A DNA stretch of 64,000 nucleotides from Stachybotrys elegans (GCA_020746835.1 JAGPNK010000001.1:2728001-2792000), one strand, 5' to 3'; positions 42,823 through 55,157 are shown, counted from the stretch's first letter. A program made the numbers and translations. The notes: a model not told the origin generated them from the sequence alone.

Positions 42823-45800
42823 ATGGCGTCCATGGAGTTGGATCTTCCTCAGATTCCAGCCCCTCACCGGGAGCTGGCCAAGTACATCGCCGTTCACCCG
42901 GAAAAGTCCATGATCGAAATCATGGAGCCCTATCGCAAGTATGAGGCGCAACTCCGCTCCGTCTATGCTCAGGACCGCCAGAATCCTATCCTCGAGGACC
43001 CCTACATCAACGTGGTGCCTCTTTTCACCGAGGACACCAAGCTCATCACCACTCGTGCCAGAGATCTGGCCAGCGAGTCCGACGAGGAGAAATCCAGGTA
43101 CATCATGCCCCTGCCTGAAGACAAGAGACGTCCTCATGGCTCTCCTGCCACCGTCGCCGATGTCGACGAGTTCCGCAAACAGTTCAACGTCTTTTCAGAG
43201 ACCTCGCTGGTGGACATGGACTGGAGCAACGTCGTGGCCGCTGGCTCTTCCGTCATCAACTGCCTCTTGCCCATCCCCGCCGAGTTCAAGACAACCAAGA
43301 GAAAGATGCGCGAATACTACCATGAGAAGTTTTGTCCGGCATCCGACGTAGACCTCTTCTTGTACGGCCTCACCCACGAGCAGGCCATTGAAAAGATCAA
43401 GCAAATTGAGCAGGCTATCCGAGATGCACTGCTCAACGAAGTCACCGTCGTCCGCACCAAGTACGCCCTCACAATCGCAAGTCAATATCCCGTCCGACAT
43501 ATCCAGGTAGGTCATCTCTCTTCTCCGAGCTTTACTCTCATCTATTCCATGAACACGGCTAACGCCTGTTGGTAGATTGTACTCCGGGTATACAAATCAG
43601 TCAGCGAGATTCTCACCGGTTTTGACATTGATGCCGCCGGTGGCGCATACGATGGCAAGCAAGTCTACGTGACCCCTCGAGCGTTGGCGAGCTTCATCAC
43701 CCAGATCAACCACGTTGATCTCACTCGCCGAAGCCCTTCATACGAGAACCGCTTGTCCAAGTACTCCCATCGCAATTTTGAGGTCTACTGGCCTGAGCTC
43801 GATAGATCTCGAGTCGATCCTACCATCTTTGAAAGAAGCTTCCAGCGAACTCTTGGTCTGGCGCGTCTCCTCGTGCTGGAGCGCCTCCCCACTACTTCGG
43901 CTCGGGAGACGTACTTGAACAAGAGACGTCAGGAGAGAGGCCGGCCAACCACCTCGCGCGGCTACATGAATCGCTTGGGCGGCAATCTGAAAGACTATCA
44001 TGAAGATGAAATCGCCGACTGGTTGTCCGAGGAGGACATCAGCAACTATCACACCTTCACCGTGCCCTACGGTGAGAAGTTCAATGCCAAGCGTATTGAG
44101 AAGCTTTGCTATACAAGAGATCTGCTTCTCAATGCCGAATGGAACCAATCCGCCGAGCGTAAGGTCTATCTTCATCGTCATCCTGCCTTCTTTGGACGCG
44201 TTGAGGATGTCATTGAAGACTGCTGTGGCAGTTGCCCTGAGGCCAAGACCGCTGAAGAGATTGAGGTGGCGGAGAAGGAAGCAGAAATCTACATCTCAGG
44301 CAAGGTATCCTTCTTGATCGATGACCCCGGACGACAGCAAATTGGCTCCTTCAATCCCCTCACGGAGCAGGACTGGACTGACATGGCCTACGTTGGCAAC
44401 ACTGCCAGACTTTGCCAGTCAATTGTCGATGGCGATGTTGATGACATCCTCAACTGGCTTTCTCAGGAAGGTGCCGACCCAAACAAGCGAGATTACACCG
44501 GAAGAACGCCTCTCCATCTTGCTGTCATGGCTTCCACCACCGAGGTGGTCCGCTGCCTTGTCGATCATGGCGCTCGGCTCACTGCTCGCTTGGCTGATGG
44601 CAAGACGGCCCTTCACTTGGCGGCATCCCTAGGTCACTCCGAGATGATCAAGATTCTGATGGAGAAGAGCATTGCCAACGAGGAAGCTGAGGAGGAAAAG
44701 CAAGAAAGACGCCGAAAAGCAGCCAAGGAGGGAGGGGTTGGCGAGTCGCAAGACACGGAGGGCAACGCTTCTGAACAAGGTTCTATGGAGGTGGACGACG
44801 GAGATGGCACCAAGGATTCTGGTGAATCAGATTCTGACGAAGAGGTTCTCGATTACGACGAGTCCGAGGCAGATGTCGTGTCCATGGCGACAGGGTCCTT
44901 TGTCAATGTCAAGCCGTCAGCCGACAGCAATCAAGATCTTCTGCCAGAAGAATCTGACGACGAGCCTGACTACTATCAAATCGACGTCCTCGCATGGGAT
45001 GTTCCATGTTCGCCTCTACATCTCGCCATCGTTGGCGGCCACGAAGAGACTGTCAAACTTTTGTGCGATGTGAGTTCCCCGTTACTTCAGACCCTGCCAC
45101 AGAACTGACACATGAACAGTATGGAGCTGATTCCATCCTTCCCATCAAATTCCTCAACAGTGACCCTGACGAGACAGCGGCCATTCTCACATTGACCTTG
45201 GCCTTGGCTCTTCCTCTTGAGAAGGCCAAATCGATGGCTCAGCTCCTCCTCAAACTGGGCGCCACATGTGCTCAAGCAGATGCCAAGGGCTGTACAGCGC
45301 TGCATCAGTACATCAAGAATGGCGGGATGGAGTCTGTGGACCTCCTTTGCGAAAGCGATCCCGTTGGTCTCAAGTCCGCAATCAACCACCTTGTCTTCAC
45401 CGGCTGGCGTTGGAATCTCGAAGCTATCTCCCCGCTCCATACGGCCATTGACCAAGGTGATAGCATCCTTGTCCTCAGACTCCTGAACGCCGGCGCCAAG
45501 GCTCATATCGACTTCGACACCTGGCTCAAGGCAGCCAAGGTATCTTCTTCCTGTTCTAGCAATCTTGGCGATCTGGAAACCAACAAGAAGCAATACAACG
45601 AGACACTTGAGCAGCCGCTGATCGCCGCTGTCTACAGTGGCAACCCAGATGTCGCCCTTGAGCTTTTGAGAAATGGTGCTGACCCAAATACTCTTACCTC
45701 GATCGCTCAAAGCCTGCTTTTCAACGAGTACAAGCGCAGATATAACAAGGGCGAGACTGTCCTTGATATCGTGCGACATCTGATTAGCAAGCTGGCTACA

Positions 45801-48659
45801 TACTCGGCAGCAAAGCCGAGCTACCCGAAGCCTCAGGAGGTTGTTGACGCCGAGGGCTTCCTGCAGAAATTCAAGCCTGGCACATACCAGCATTGGATAG
45901 TGTCTCGCGACATCGAGAAAAAGCAGAAGCGGTATGAGAAGGACCTCAAAATTTGGCACAAGCAAAAGGCAGCTATCGACGACAGTAAAGAGGAGACTAG
46001 CAAAAATGAAGCCATCAAGGATCTCATATCTGGCCTGCAAGCGGTTGAGTCTATGATCATCGACAAAGGCGGCAAGACATTCGAGGGGCTTCATCCTGAT
46101 ATCAAGACGTCTTCGTACGAAAGCTCCGGGAACACCGAAGCCCAAGAATCGAAGCAGGCGCCCTATTCATACAACTTTAGCTTCCTTCAGGATAAGGGCA
46201 TGAGCGAGGCAAGGAGGGATGGCTATATTGAGCTGTAAGTTTCTATCCATCCCGTCAAGTACATATTTAACCCGTGGTATTAGAATGGAGGCGGCATGGG
46301 CAGGCAACGGAGAACGCATCAAGGAGTTGACATTGCAGGCATGGGGGGCTGACCAGGACCAGCCTCCTCTGAAGATTGCAGTCATGGACTCGGAATCCAA
46401 TTCCCCTTTCTCTGTCGCATTCCTCAGAGGCCATCAGGAGTTAAGCCGAGCCGTTCTTGACATTGTGGCCGCACAGTGGTCACCTGAGAAGGATGAGAAG
46501 CGGCGGTACACTATGCGCAATGATGACGACACTGACGAAGATGACGAGGACTATGGCAGCGAGGAGGACTCCGATGCTGAGGTCAGCGATCCGCGTATCG
46601 TATCTGAGAAGGTGGACAAGACCTTCACTATCGACAATATCGGTCAGGTGTCGATGCAGGTTGAATCCCACACCAAGCCACTCAAGGTTATTTGCGACCG
46701 AGTCTTGACTTTCCAGGCCAAAGAAAACGAGGCCGTTTGCGATTCGGGTGTACGAACATTGTTCCAGCACGTCTTACGCAATGACGACTCTCCTGGCCTC
46801 AAGTTTCTCCTTGATCTGGCGCAGCACTTTTCTGCTCAAAAGTTGAATGGTGATACCGACCCGGACGAGTCTGGTGGCAACTTCACATTTCCTCAGGCTG
46901 ATTTCAAGGCGGCTCTCGCGGAGAACAAGCCGCATCTTCTCGGTATCATCATCAAGCGCACTGGCGCCGGGATACCCTTGGATCATCTGGTCAAGAAGAG
47001 CGGTGTGGAGGTGAAAGCGAAGTCAAAATACTATCAAGGCTTGACTGTCTATGGAAAAAAGAGGTAAGGCAAACACGAACTCCTGCAGTATTCGAGACTA
47101 ACAGCCGCCACAGGAAGGATTGGGCGACGGCTGGTCGCAACATGGTCACAAGAACGACCGATGATAAGACACCACCGTTGCTACACGCTGCCGTGGGCGG
47201 TAACGTGGAATTGGTCGAGTTCTTCCTTGGTGATGCACCCCATCGTTTGTACAGTGAGTTTGGAAAGTCAAAGGCTGCCCGAGAAGACTTCCGATTGAGG
47301 CACCTCAAAGACAGCCCTGGGGGTTTTGACAGGGCCATTTCCAAATGGCTTGGCGCCGACAGTAAGACAACCACCCTCACGTTGAGTCCAAAGGAGAAAG
47401 GCTGACCCGGTCCCCAAGATGACCTCGTGATTCATTGTGCCATCATGGTCGACAAAGAATCTCGGTCAGAAGAGCTACTTCGATATCTTGTCCAGGCTTG
47501 CCCAGAATTCATCGAGAAGAGGTCCACAGCAGGAGACACTCCTCTGCTCGCCGCCTGCCGACTTGGACGCCCCAACCTTGTGAAGATCCTCCTTGGAGCC
47601 AATGCGGACCAGTCCGCCAAGAACCATAAAGGTGAAAATATCCTTCATGCAGCCATTGCGGGTAATCCTCAGGCTTTCAAGCTGCGCAAGCTTCTCGACC
47701 TCCTCGACGCCGACTTCCGAAGCCATCTCTTCCTGCAGCGAAAGAACTTACAGGAGAATGGCACCACCCCTCTTCACGAATGGATCTCGAACCAGTACAG
47801 TAATACGCGCCGAATTATTGATTCGAAGAAACCCCAGGAAGAGCAGGACGACACTGTGGATACTCTGAAGCTACTCCTCGAGTACTCCAAAGGCGAGGAG
47901 CTAGAGATGCTCAACGGAGCCGGTGATACCTGTTTGCACACAGCCATCATGAAGGATACGCTCTGGATTGCCAAAACTCTCATCGACTTCAGGCCGCAGC
48001 TCCTGTATCGCGAAAATGCCGTGGGACGCACTCCAGCCGAGGTGGCGCACGACCGTCTGCTGGCAGAACAGTTAAAGAAGCCGGAGCAGTTCCAGCGCCG
48101 AGCCTACGGGTACAATCGGCAAGACAAGGCCGAGCGGGTCATTGAGAGGCGGCTTGAGAAGATTCAAGGAAGTGCCGAGGGATCGGTGACAGCAGAACAG
48201 CTTGGTCTGGGTGGTGATTACGCCCCTGGTGATTTGATCAAGGTTGCAGGGGCCATGGGAATTCTTGACCCTGTTGTCAAGAACCGGAACTTGAAGCACC
48301 CTGCCCTGCTCCTTAGACAGGCTATGTGGGATATGTGCAATGCCGCCATGACAAAGAATCCCGGAGTGCGACGTCTGGTCAGCCTCAACGAAGCCAACGA
48401 TGTGGCCAGAAGACTGGGTGAGAAGTTTGCGAGCTCCCGATACTTTGGCGTCACTGGAAGACGCGGAGATGATGATGATAGGAGTTCGGATGGCGAGGAG
48501 GATGGTAAGGGAGGCAAGAAGCCAACTATCGACTTCGCGGCCCAGCTTCTATCAAATTCAACCAACGCCGCTTGGCATTGGGATGATGATTCTGACAACG
48601 AAGATGACGGGAAAATGAAGGAAGCTTGGTGCTCTAACTGTCTGATGTATCACGATTGA
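42823..48659 (+). CDS. Large ankyrin-repeat protein with nucleotidyltransferase-like N-terminus
   Basis: Six exons (42823-43506, 43576-45069, 45120-46234, 46284-47063, 47114-47361, 47419-48659) join in phase to 1,853 residues; every intron is 49-69 bp. Residues 130-250 have the layout of a nucleotidyltransferase fold: AAGSSVINCLLP (Gly141-Ser142), SDVDLFLYG (Asp175, Asp177), and after a beta-like QIVLRVYKS a third acidic site in GFDIDAAGG (Asp245/Asp247). Ankyrin repeats start near residue 545 (YTGRTPLHLAVMASTTEVV, DGKTALHLAASLGHSEMI). They continue in clusters to about 1640, separated by long acidic, disordered inserts (such as GEDSDEEVLDYD-like runs near 660 and 1240). The C-terminus is acidic and ends AWCSNCLMYHD. 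No signal peptide or membrane segment is seen. The ankyrin array argues for protein binding; enzymatic activity of the N-terminus is inference. Confidence 0.88.
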
Positions 48660-49197
48660 CATGAGGTAGAGCGAGTCGTCTTCAGAACGGGTGTGGTCAG
48701 AAAGGACGCGGTCTCATTCAGCATGTGGTCCTTGCTGTCAACTTTTGTTCATCTTAGCCTGATGGTGTACGGTCTTCTCCATTTGGTATGGAGATAGGTG
48801 GTTGTTATATTAAAGAGAGGAAAGATACAAAGGATGAGCAGATTGAAATGCGAGATGAACAACTATTTGATCGTCGGGGTGCATTTTAAGTATTGTGAAT
48901 GATTCTACTATTCAAGAGTGGTGGATGTACATGTGTTATCGATGCGGAATCCATCTTATATTTTCTCAGAAGTGTACTGCCCAACACGAATGACCGTCAG
49001 AGAATGAGCATATTCCCAGACTCCCTCGAACGATTTCGTGAGCGAATGAATAGATGCACTTATGACCTTTGCATGAGCAGAGCGGTTGCGGCAATAACAA
49101 TGAATGAGTGGTATACTATCAGGTCAATCTGTAATTTTTGACTCTTTTTTCTTCTTCTTTCTTTTTCCCTTGCTCCCTTGTGATCCAGGAATGTTTC
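48660..49197. other. Convergent 3' interval
   Basis: This 538 bp stretch separates the ends of the ankyrin gene and ATG33. No coding signal is seen. A T/C-rich tract lies near 49,141-49,170. Confidence 0.6.
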
Positions 49198-49997
49198 TTA
49201 GGCGACATAAACAACAGTCTGAGGAGCACCATCTCCCCAGATACCGACAGTGGCCATGGCAAAGCTCAGAGCAGCCAGGCCAGTACGAATAAGGTAGCCG
49301 CGGGCGATAGCGTCCACTTCGGCGCGCACCCCCTCGCCGTTGAAGTCCTCAATCTCCTCGTCGCTGGCCGCCTCGCTCTGAATATCGCCGAGGACCTCAT
49401 AGCTGGCCTCCATCCTGGCGCGAGCCGATGGCTTCTTGGCGGGTGCGGGCGCAACGGGGCGGGGCGGCGGGCTGGAGAAGAAGTTGGGGACGGTGGCGGA
49501 GAGGACGACAAGGAGCGATGAGTAGATGAGGTAAGGGTGGCGGGAGGAGCGGGGGGAGAGGGCGAAGGCGAGGAGGAAGGGCGCGGTGCTGAGCGAGGAG
49601 AGGGCCAGCAGCGGGGCTTTGAGGGAGGTGGTCAGGGAGGCGAGGGCGTGCGAGGCCGAGGAGGAGGACGGGAGGTCGAGGAGGCTGGGGAGCGCGAGGC
49701 TCGAGACGGTGTAGGAGACGCCCTGGTGGGGTGTGTTAGCTGGTGGTTATGTTGGATGCGACAATAGCCGCTGGCGTGAAAGCCGAAGTGACCTGATTTC
49801 CAGCGACTTTTCAACCAAGAAAGACAGCATAGAAAACAAGGTCGGAGGATACAGGCAGACAGATGGCGGCAGCCGAGCTACCGACGCTGCACTGCACTGC
49901 ATGGCATCATGGGAGGGCGGGTGTGGAACTGTACCGTGAGGAGTCCGAGGGAGACGGTCCCGACGAACTTGAGCAAGGAAACCCCCGATGGAGCCAT
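49198..49997 (-). CDS. ATG33: Autophagy-related protein 33 (mitophagy factor)
   Basis: Exons 49997-49935 and 49722-49198 are joined across a 212 bp intron, long for this window, with GTACAG donor and a GCTAAC branch site, to give 195 residues. The N-terminus MAPSGVSLLKFVGTVSLGLL and the next exon's GVSYTVSSLALPSLLDLPSS form the first membrane segment and the family-typical continuation. Further hydrophobic stretches follow: APLLALSSLSTAPFLLAFAL, YLIYSSLLVVLSATVP and, at the C-terminus, TGLAALSFAMATVGIWGDG. Between them lies a Pro/Ala-rich, then acidic linker (EAASDEEIEDFNGE). Yeast Atg33 is a mitochondrial outer-membrane protein needed for mitophagy in stationary phase. The family call is from recognised layout and length. 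Confidence 0.82.
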
Positions 49998-51212
49998 GGC
50001 TGCGGTGTGCGGTTGCGATTGCTTTTTTTTTCCCCCTCTCTTTTTCGTCCGACTTCCTTAAGAATATATCCCTGCGTCTTTTCCAACGGCCGTGAGGCGT
50101 TATGCTGTTTGTGGGGGGGGGGGGGAGGTTGAAAGGACGGGAGTATCGCGGAGAGAGCGAGGGAAAGAGGGAAAGGTAGGTTACCTAGCAGTTAGTTCAT
50201 CAGACGACGTCAGGAGGGAGGAGTGCTTCCTGGGCGCTTCCCCACTTACTCTCTCCCCCCAAAAGACGCCCAACGAGCTTTGGAGACAGCAGAAGAGATA
50301 CGTACCTCTCTGCTAGCGCCGGCCGCATGCAAACCCACTGCTGCTTATCGATAATGCCTCTCGGCAGCGGGTTCCCATAATAAGTTGGTATATAATTTTT
50401 CCCATCGTGCTCATTTTCACTCCTCTGTCCATTCCTGTGCTTTTCACTCACTCACCCATCCGCCCCCCAGCAGCAACACACTCATCCTTCAGCCGCGCGG
50501 GACCATGCCAATTGCACTTGTCCCGCGGCGGCACTGTATCACCGACCAGGTAAGCCTTTTTTGCTCTTCTCTTCCCCCCCTACCAACCACCGTCCGTCAT
50601 GACGTACGTACCTACTGCGCTGGTTCGTCGTCACACACACGTACAACTCTCGCGTGATGATTACATTGGAAAACCCTTTCATATCTATAGGAAGAGCCGT
50701 CTGAGACGGCCCTCGAGTTTATCTCCTTGGTCTCCTGGTGGTAACCCGCGTGTTCTGGGGCTTGTCGTTTGCATCGTCATATGCGCGGCGCATGGTTCTG
50801 TCACGTCGGGGCTACCATGGAGATGGGGGCAGTAGTGCTTATACCGGGTTTCTGAAGTTTCGAGAGATCGACTATTTTCTGCCATTCTATCGAACAAGTC
50901 GTCTTAAGCAGCATGCTAACTCGATGTTGCTTAGATTCCCTCCATAGCCTGTGATGGCTCCCAGACGGTGCGCAAATGCAAATGGTATGTACGTGGTGGC
51001 ACATGGCTTGTGATGCCAAGAAACATCTCGACATTGTATAGTTGCCCTCCAGCACAGATGTCTACAAATAGCAAAGTAATAGCTTTCATATTCGGTCAAA
51101 CAAGACCATTTCCCCCTCCAGATCCTCGTCCTGTGCGCCGTGCCCATGTCATGATCATTTTCCCATCCACCTGGCAACGCCAAGGCTATTGTACATAGAA
51201 ACCCCTAGTGAT
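49998..51212. other. Intergenic region between ATG33 and MPH1
   Basis: This 1.2 kb stretch contains a 13-base G run (50113-50125) near the ATG33 promoter. It also holds a possible tiny two-exon ORF at 50505-50744 (see findings). Otherwise nothing is supported. Confidence 0.5.
50113..50125 (+). repeat. G13 homopolymer run
   Basis: An uninterrupted run of 13 G lies about 115 bases upstream of the ATG33 start, on the strand opposite to the gene. Confidence 0.85.
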
Positions 51213-54200
51213 TCATTCACTATCGCTGTCTTCAACCACATTTCTCTTGCTGCGTGCCGCCCTTGCGGACGCTCGTTTCCCATTCTGCGAAAGCTCTGCA
51301 GCCTTGCCTGGTTGCGTTGCCCCGACAATGGTCTGTAAATCCGGCATGCCTTCGCTCTCTTGGGTTCCGGGGAACTCCGTAGGAACATAGAATGGTTTGG
51401 CTGTCTGGTTTCGTTTCGGCATCGGGCTTGCCAGCGCCGACAACGATGACGGGGGAGCGGGAGCGCTCGACGGCATACAGCTGTCTGATACCAAGAAATC
51501 CGCCAAGTCTGCCCCGTCATCCGACCCGTCTGTCTCCATGAGGTCGCTATCTCTTTCGCAGTCGTCTCCTACTTCATCACTGTTGATGCCGCCTCGTCCG
51601 CGTGCCTTTGGCCTACGTTTTCCTTTCTTGGTCTTTCGGGGCTTCTTGGCCTGGTATGTCCTGGTGGCGGTAGCTTCGCCATCGTCACTCTCTGCTTCGG
51701 CTTGGTATGCAGGTAGGGGCGTTGCAGTCTTGCGTTTCTTGCCAGTCTTTGGCAGTTCGACCGCCATGTCACTATCATCTTCGGTGCTGTGGCTGCGCTT
51801 CCTGGTATCTCTCCCCACTCCATCTCCCTCGTCGCTTTGCTCTTCTCCATCCGTGCCAACAAAGGATGGGACCCGGACCTCCCGGAACTTGCTGATGTCT
51901 GAAGGTTGGTGATTTGGAACAAGACGATCAGGCTCCGTCCCCATTTTCCGGAACAGCTTAGCCCATCGCTTTGTCTGACGTCCATGCTTGAGGTGCACGG
52001 TTGGCCGTAGTTCTCTTTGCAGTTCTGGAAACGAAGTCATGCTTGGCATATCCGTCTCCTCAACTACACTATGGCTGAAGGGCAGGTCGCGATAGGATCT
52101 ATTGAGCTCCTTAAGCTCCTCGGCCGCAAGCATAACGCTTTCCAAAGCTGGTACGTCGACGATATCGTCCAACTCTGGGTTGCGCTGTTGTTTCTTGGGC
52201 CGGCCTGCACTCCGCTTCGGTTTGAGCATGTCTGTCACCGTCTGGAACCCCGTCTCGACGCCGTCTGGCATATGGAATTTCTTGGGTGGCTTCTTCTTGC
52301 CCGCGGGGGCACGGCGCTTCTTGGGCTCGGGCAGCGATGGATCTTGGGTGTTCTCAATGGGGATCTCAATGTGCCGCTTGTCCACCTCAGGTCGAATGTC
52401 CCTTGGAACTATCCTCTTTGATAGGTCGAAACGGAAGTTGAACCGACTTCCTTCGCAAATCAGCTGCTGCATCTTCTCATAGTTGTCCTTGGACTTGGCG
52501 AACTGGTCTTCTTCCTTGCCTCTCATCAGAAGCAAGACGATGCGCCCAGCTCGCTTCCTGCCTGTTCTTCCCATTCGCTGCAGCATCCTTATAGGTGACG
52601 CCGATGCATCATAGCATACAATCAGATCTACCTGACCGATATCCAAGCCTTCCTCACCAATAGATGTCGCTACCAAGACATTGAAGACGCCCTGGCGAAA
52701 CTCTTCAATCGTCTTGATCTGCTGTGCCTGCTTCATGCCCTCGCCACGCTTTCCGTCAGCCTGGCCTACAAATACGCTGGCTTTAATGAGAGGGCGGTGC
52801 GTGTTGAGCATGCGCACGATAGCCTCGGCCGAGTCGCGAAACTCGCTGAACACGATGACACGTGTTGATGAGTTTTCGCCTTGGTCCATGAAGTGGTTGA
52901 GGACGCAGTCGGCGAGCGCAGTGAGCTTCGGGTGCCCAACGAAGCCGTCTGTCCTCATCCAGTCTTCAATCTTCCTCATCATCTCTTGGAAATGGGTGCT
53001 CTGAATAAGCTGGCGTCTGTACTTGGGCCCCTTTTCTCCTTTGGCCTCCTGCTCCTGGCGCAAGTCAACCATGTTGTCAAAGAATGGCTTGATGCCATGG
53101 AAGTTGAGCAATTTGATGGAATGCGCAATACTCGTCAGGACGCTGAAGATGGCCCTCATCATGTTTTGAACACCTTGGTTTGTGCTTCGACCTCGGCTGG
53201 CAAACCACTCCCTCTGCGCCTGCATCAACCCGTAGGCCGTCATGGCCATGGGCATACGACCATACCAGATGTTCTGAGACGTCAACTTCTCCGTTAGAGG
53301 CTTCAGGGCCTGGGTGAATAGATCCATCACCACATTCATCTCGTCGGAGGGGTCCAGGACCATCTGCTCAATGTGTCTCTGGTGGACGTACTGTCGTATA
53401 TCAAGAGACTCTTCGGTTCTGATTTCGCAATGAGAAATTCCCAGGTTGTCAATAACCTCTTGCACCGTTTCAACCTTGGATCCGGGTGTGGCGGTGAGTG
53501 CCAAAACTCGTATGCTTTCGGAGAACCGACGAATCATCTTGGTGACCTTTGCGTAGGCATACTCTCCGACTGCGCGATGCGCTTCGTCTATGACGAGCAA
53601 CGATATCTGCTTGGGGTCGGCATATCCATGCGAGAGGTCGTTGAGTAAAGTCTGGGGCGTCATGAAGAATACCCGTCTTTCGTTCCATTCGTCGACACGT
53701 AGGGCCGGTTGGATATCGCCAGTGAGAAGAGTGGTGTCGCTCCGGGGAATGCCAACGATGTTGTAGCACGCATCGACCTGCTGGGCCACCAGAGGTTTGG
53801 TCGGGGCGACGAAGACAATCTTTGACGTCTTGGTCCATCGGTAGAAATTCAGCATGACTGTGGCGGCAATGAACGTCTTTCCAAGTCCCGTAGGCAGTGC
53901 AACCAGGGTATTGTTGAACAGACTGTTCTTGACAATGCTGTACTGGTAATCGCGAATGGCTCCCAGGTTGGTTGGGTAAACCCATGTCTTCAGGGCTTCT
54001 CCGTCAAGCTCATGGTGGGTTGGCTTTTCCTGTTGAAGCTCACAGAGGTACATCCGGCCTTTCGATGCTTGCGGTTGGCGTGTTGACTCTTCTGGGACAA
54101 TCTCTCGACCCCAGAGTGTGGTTTGACGGTAACTTCCTGAGCTTGTTCGATTCAACCCAGACCGTGGCTTGGGTCCTGGGGCCGGCGGCTTGGCTGGCAC

Positions 54201-54398
54201 TGGCACTGATGAGAGATCATCGTCGGAGAAGGCATCCGAGAGACCGCCCAAGTCAATCTCGGGATGAGCGGTGGCCTGGGATTGAGGAGTAGGCCTTGCC
54301 TGCGAGGAAGCACTTGCGGCAGGCTCTGTGGACTCGACATTATCAAGTTCGGCCAGGAAATCGTCGTCGATACCCACAAGCTCGTCGTCGTCCATCAT
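51213..54398 (-). CDS. MPH1: FANCM-family DNA helicase Mph1
   Basis: This single exon encodes 1,061 residues. The start [18 protein letters not shown] has two adjacent Met codons; either may be used. An N-terminal QTTLWGREI segment precedes the SF2 core. Walker [13 protein letters not shown] lies near residue 170, [10 protein letters not shown] follows as motif Ia, and [16 protein letters not shown] (DEAH) is near 270. Helicase motif VI reads [21 protein letters not shown]. The helical insert between the two RecA lobes is present. The C-terminal third is charged, with repeated KKRK-type basic clusters and acidic patches, ending NVVEDSDSE. Mph1 unwinds D-loops and regresses stalled forks, promoting error-free bypass and non-crossover repair. 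Length and gene structure match fungal orthologues. Confidence 0.95.
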   Translation of the reverse strand: MMDDDELVGIDDDFLAELDNVESTEPAASASSQARPTPQSQATAHPEIDLGGLSDAFSDDDLSSVPVPAKPPAPGPKPRSGLNRTSSGSYRQTTLWGREIVPEESTRQPQASKGRMYLCELQQEKPTHHELDGEALKTWVYPTNLGAIRDYQYSIVKNSLFNNTLVALPTGLGKTFIAATVMLNFYRWTKTSKIVFVAPTKPLVAQQVDACYNIVGIPRSDTTLLTGDIQPALRVDEWNERRVFFMTPQTLLNDLSHGYADPKQISLLVIDEAHRAVGEYAYAKVTKMIRRFSESIRVLALTATPGSKVETVQEVIDNLGISHCEIRTEESLDIRQYVHQRHIEQMVLDPSDEMNVVMDLFTQALKPLTEKLTSQNIWYGRMPMAMTAYGLMQAQREWFASRGRSTNQGVQNMMRAIFSVLTSIAHSIKLLNFHGIKPFFDNMVDLRQEQEAKGEKGPKYRRQLIQSTHFQEMMRKIEDWMRTDGFVGHPKLTALADCVLNHFMDQGENSSTRVIVFSEFRDSAEAIVRMLNTHRPLIKASVFVGQADGKRGEGMKQAQQIKTIEEFRQGVFNVLVATSIGEEGLDIGQVDLIVCYDASASPIRMLQRMGRTGRKRAGRIVLLLMRGKEEDQFAKSKDNYEKMQQLICEGSRFNFRFDLSKRIVPRDIRPEVDKRHIEIPIENTQDPSLPEPKKRRAPAGKKKPPKKFHMPDGVETGFQTVTDMLKPKRSAGRPKKQQRNPELDDIVDVPALESVMLAAEELKELNRSYRDLPFSHSVVEETDMPSMTSFPELQRELRPTVHLKHGRQTKRWAKLFRKMGTEPDRLVPNHQPSDISKFREVRVPSFVGTDGEEQSDEGDGVGRDTRKRSHSTEDDSDMAVELPKTGKKRKTATPLPAYQAEAESDDGEATATRTYQAKKPRKTKKGKRRPKARGRGGINSDEVGDDCERDSDLMETDGSDDGADLADFLVSDSCMPSSAPAPPSSLSALASPMPKRNQTAKPFYVPTEFPGTQESEGMPDLQTIVGATQPGKAAELSQNGKRASARAARSKRNVVEDSDSE

Positions 54399-54497
54399 TG
54401 CTTTACTCCGTTTTTAGTTTGTTTGCAGTGATAGATCATCTCTGCATTGTTTCTTGAATTGTGGCGGTAGGTTGGAGTCTGGCCAAGCGCGACTCAC

Positions 54498-54503
54498 ACG
54501 CGT
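54498..54503 (-). promoter_or_regulatory. MCB-like ACGCGT box upstream of MPH1
   Basis: ACGCGT lies 100 bases before the MPH1 start. It matches the MBF cell-cycle box and parallels the two boxes upstream of the RecQ gene. A chance hit cannot be excluded. Confidence 0.35.
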
Positions 54504-54560
54504 AAAGAGTACCCGTTGCCGGGGTGGCTCAGCCACACGGTCCCAGCTTAGTAAGCCCCG

Positions 54561-54856
54561 GTGGCGTCTTTATCTGAAGACCCCACCAAAACTTGGCGAG
54601 AATGGACGGATGATGAAAATGAGTACTTGAAAGCATTGCCAACACCTACAAGATCGAAGACGTTGCTAGGGGATGGGAGTCCAAATTTAGGTACCCGCGG
54701 AGTATTGGCAGCATCCAAAACCAGATAGGTGCCATTCAACGCAACTATAGAGCCGAGGTACAGTCGAGTCACCGGTGGGGACCTGAGGAAGTCTCACTTT
54801 TAGAGGAAAAGTCCTGGGACGATATATTGTCTCGTTCGGTCCAGGTCGGGCCATAG
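54561..54856 (+). pseudogene. Relic of a small SANT/Myb-like protein
   Basis: Frame one reads from a GTG (54561): VASLSEDPTKTWREWTDDEN. A one-base slip at about 54622 moves the signal to the next frame, which stays open for 77 codons. That part begins VLESIANTYKIEDVARGWES, continues RSIGSIQNQIGAIQRNYRA and then RWGPEEVSLLEEKSWDDILS, and ends at TAG (54854-54856). Spaced Trp and acidic residues, an IxNQ segment and a second W..EE..LLE..SWDDIL unit look like two SANT/Myb-type repeats. The start ATG appears lost (GTG) and the frame is broken, so a decayed gene of about 98 codons is the best reading. A sequencing error in an active gene is the alternative. Confidence 0.4.
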
Positions 54857-55132
54857 GTGTTCTGAAGAAAAAATGGCAGAAAGAGGGCAAGAAGTGAGCG
54901 CGGCAGATGGGGGGACAAATCAGGACATGGTGAGAACCGCCTGGACATAGAACTCTTATAACGAATCGAGATGGCCCTTCCCCATTTGCAACTGAGCTTG
55001 CCACATCAGAAGATGAGAGAATAGCAAGATACAGGTAAAGTTTCATAGAAGACATATGAACAAGTAAGCATACTACTAGTACTGTCTGTACGCGCCGTGG
55101 TAGATAGCACCTATCGGTGAGCGTCTGACGAC

Positions 55133-55157
55133 TGCGACTGCGACCGCGACCGCGACG
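55133..55157 (+). repeat. GCGACC/GCGACT hexanucleotide repeat
   Basis: About four imperfect units of GCGACY lie in tandem in the MPH1-MEX67 interval. Confidence 0.75.

Noticed and set aside
45087..46145. Minus-strand frame of 352 codons opposite the ankyrin gene
   Set aside because: The plus-strand exon contains ankyrin repeats and joins in phase on both sides.
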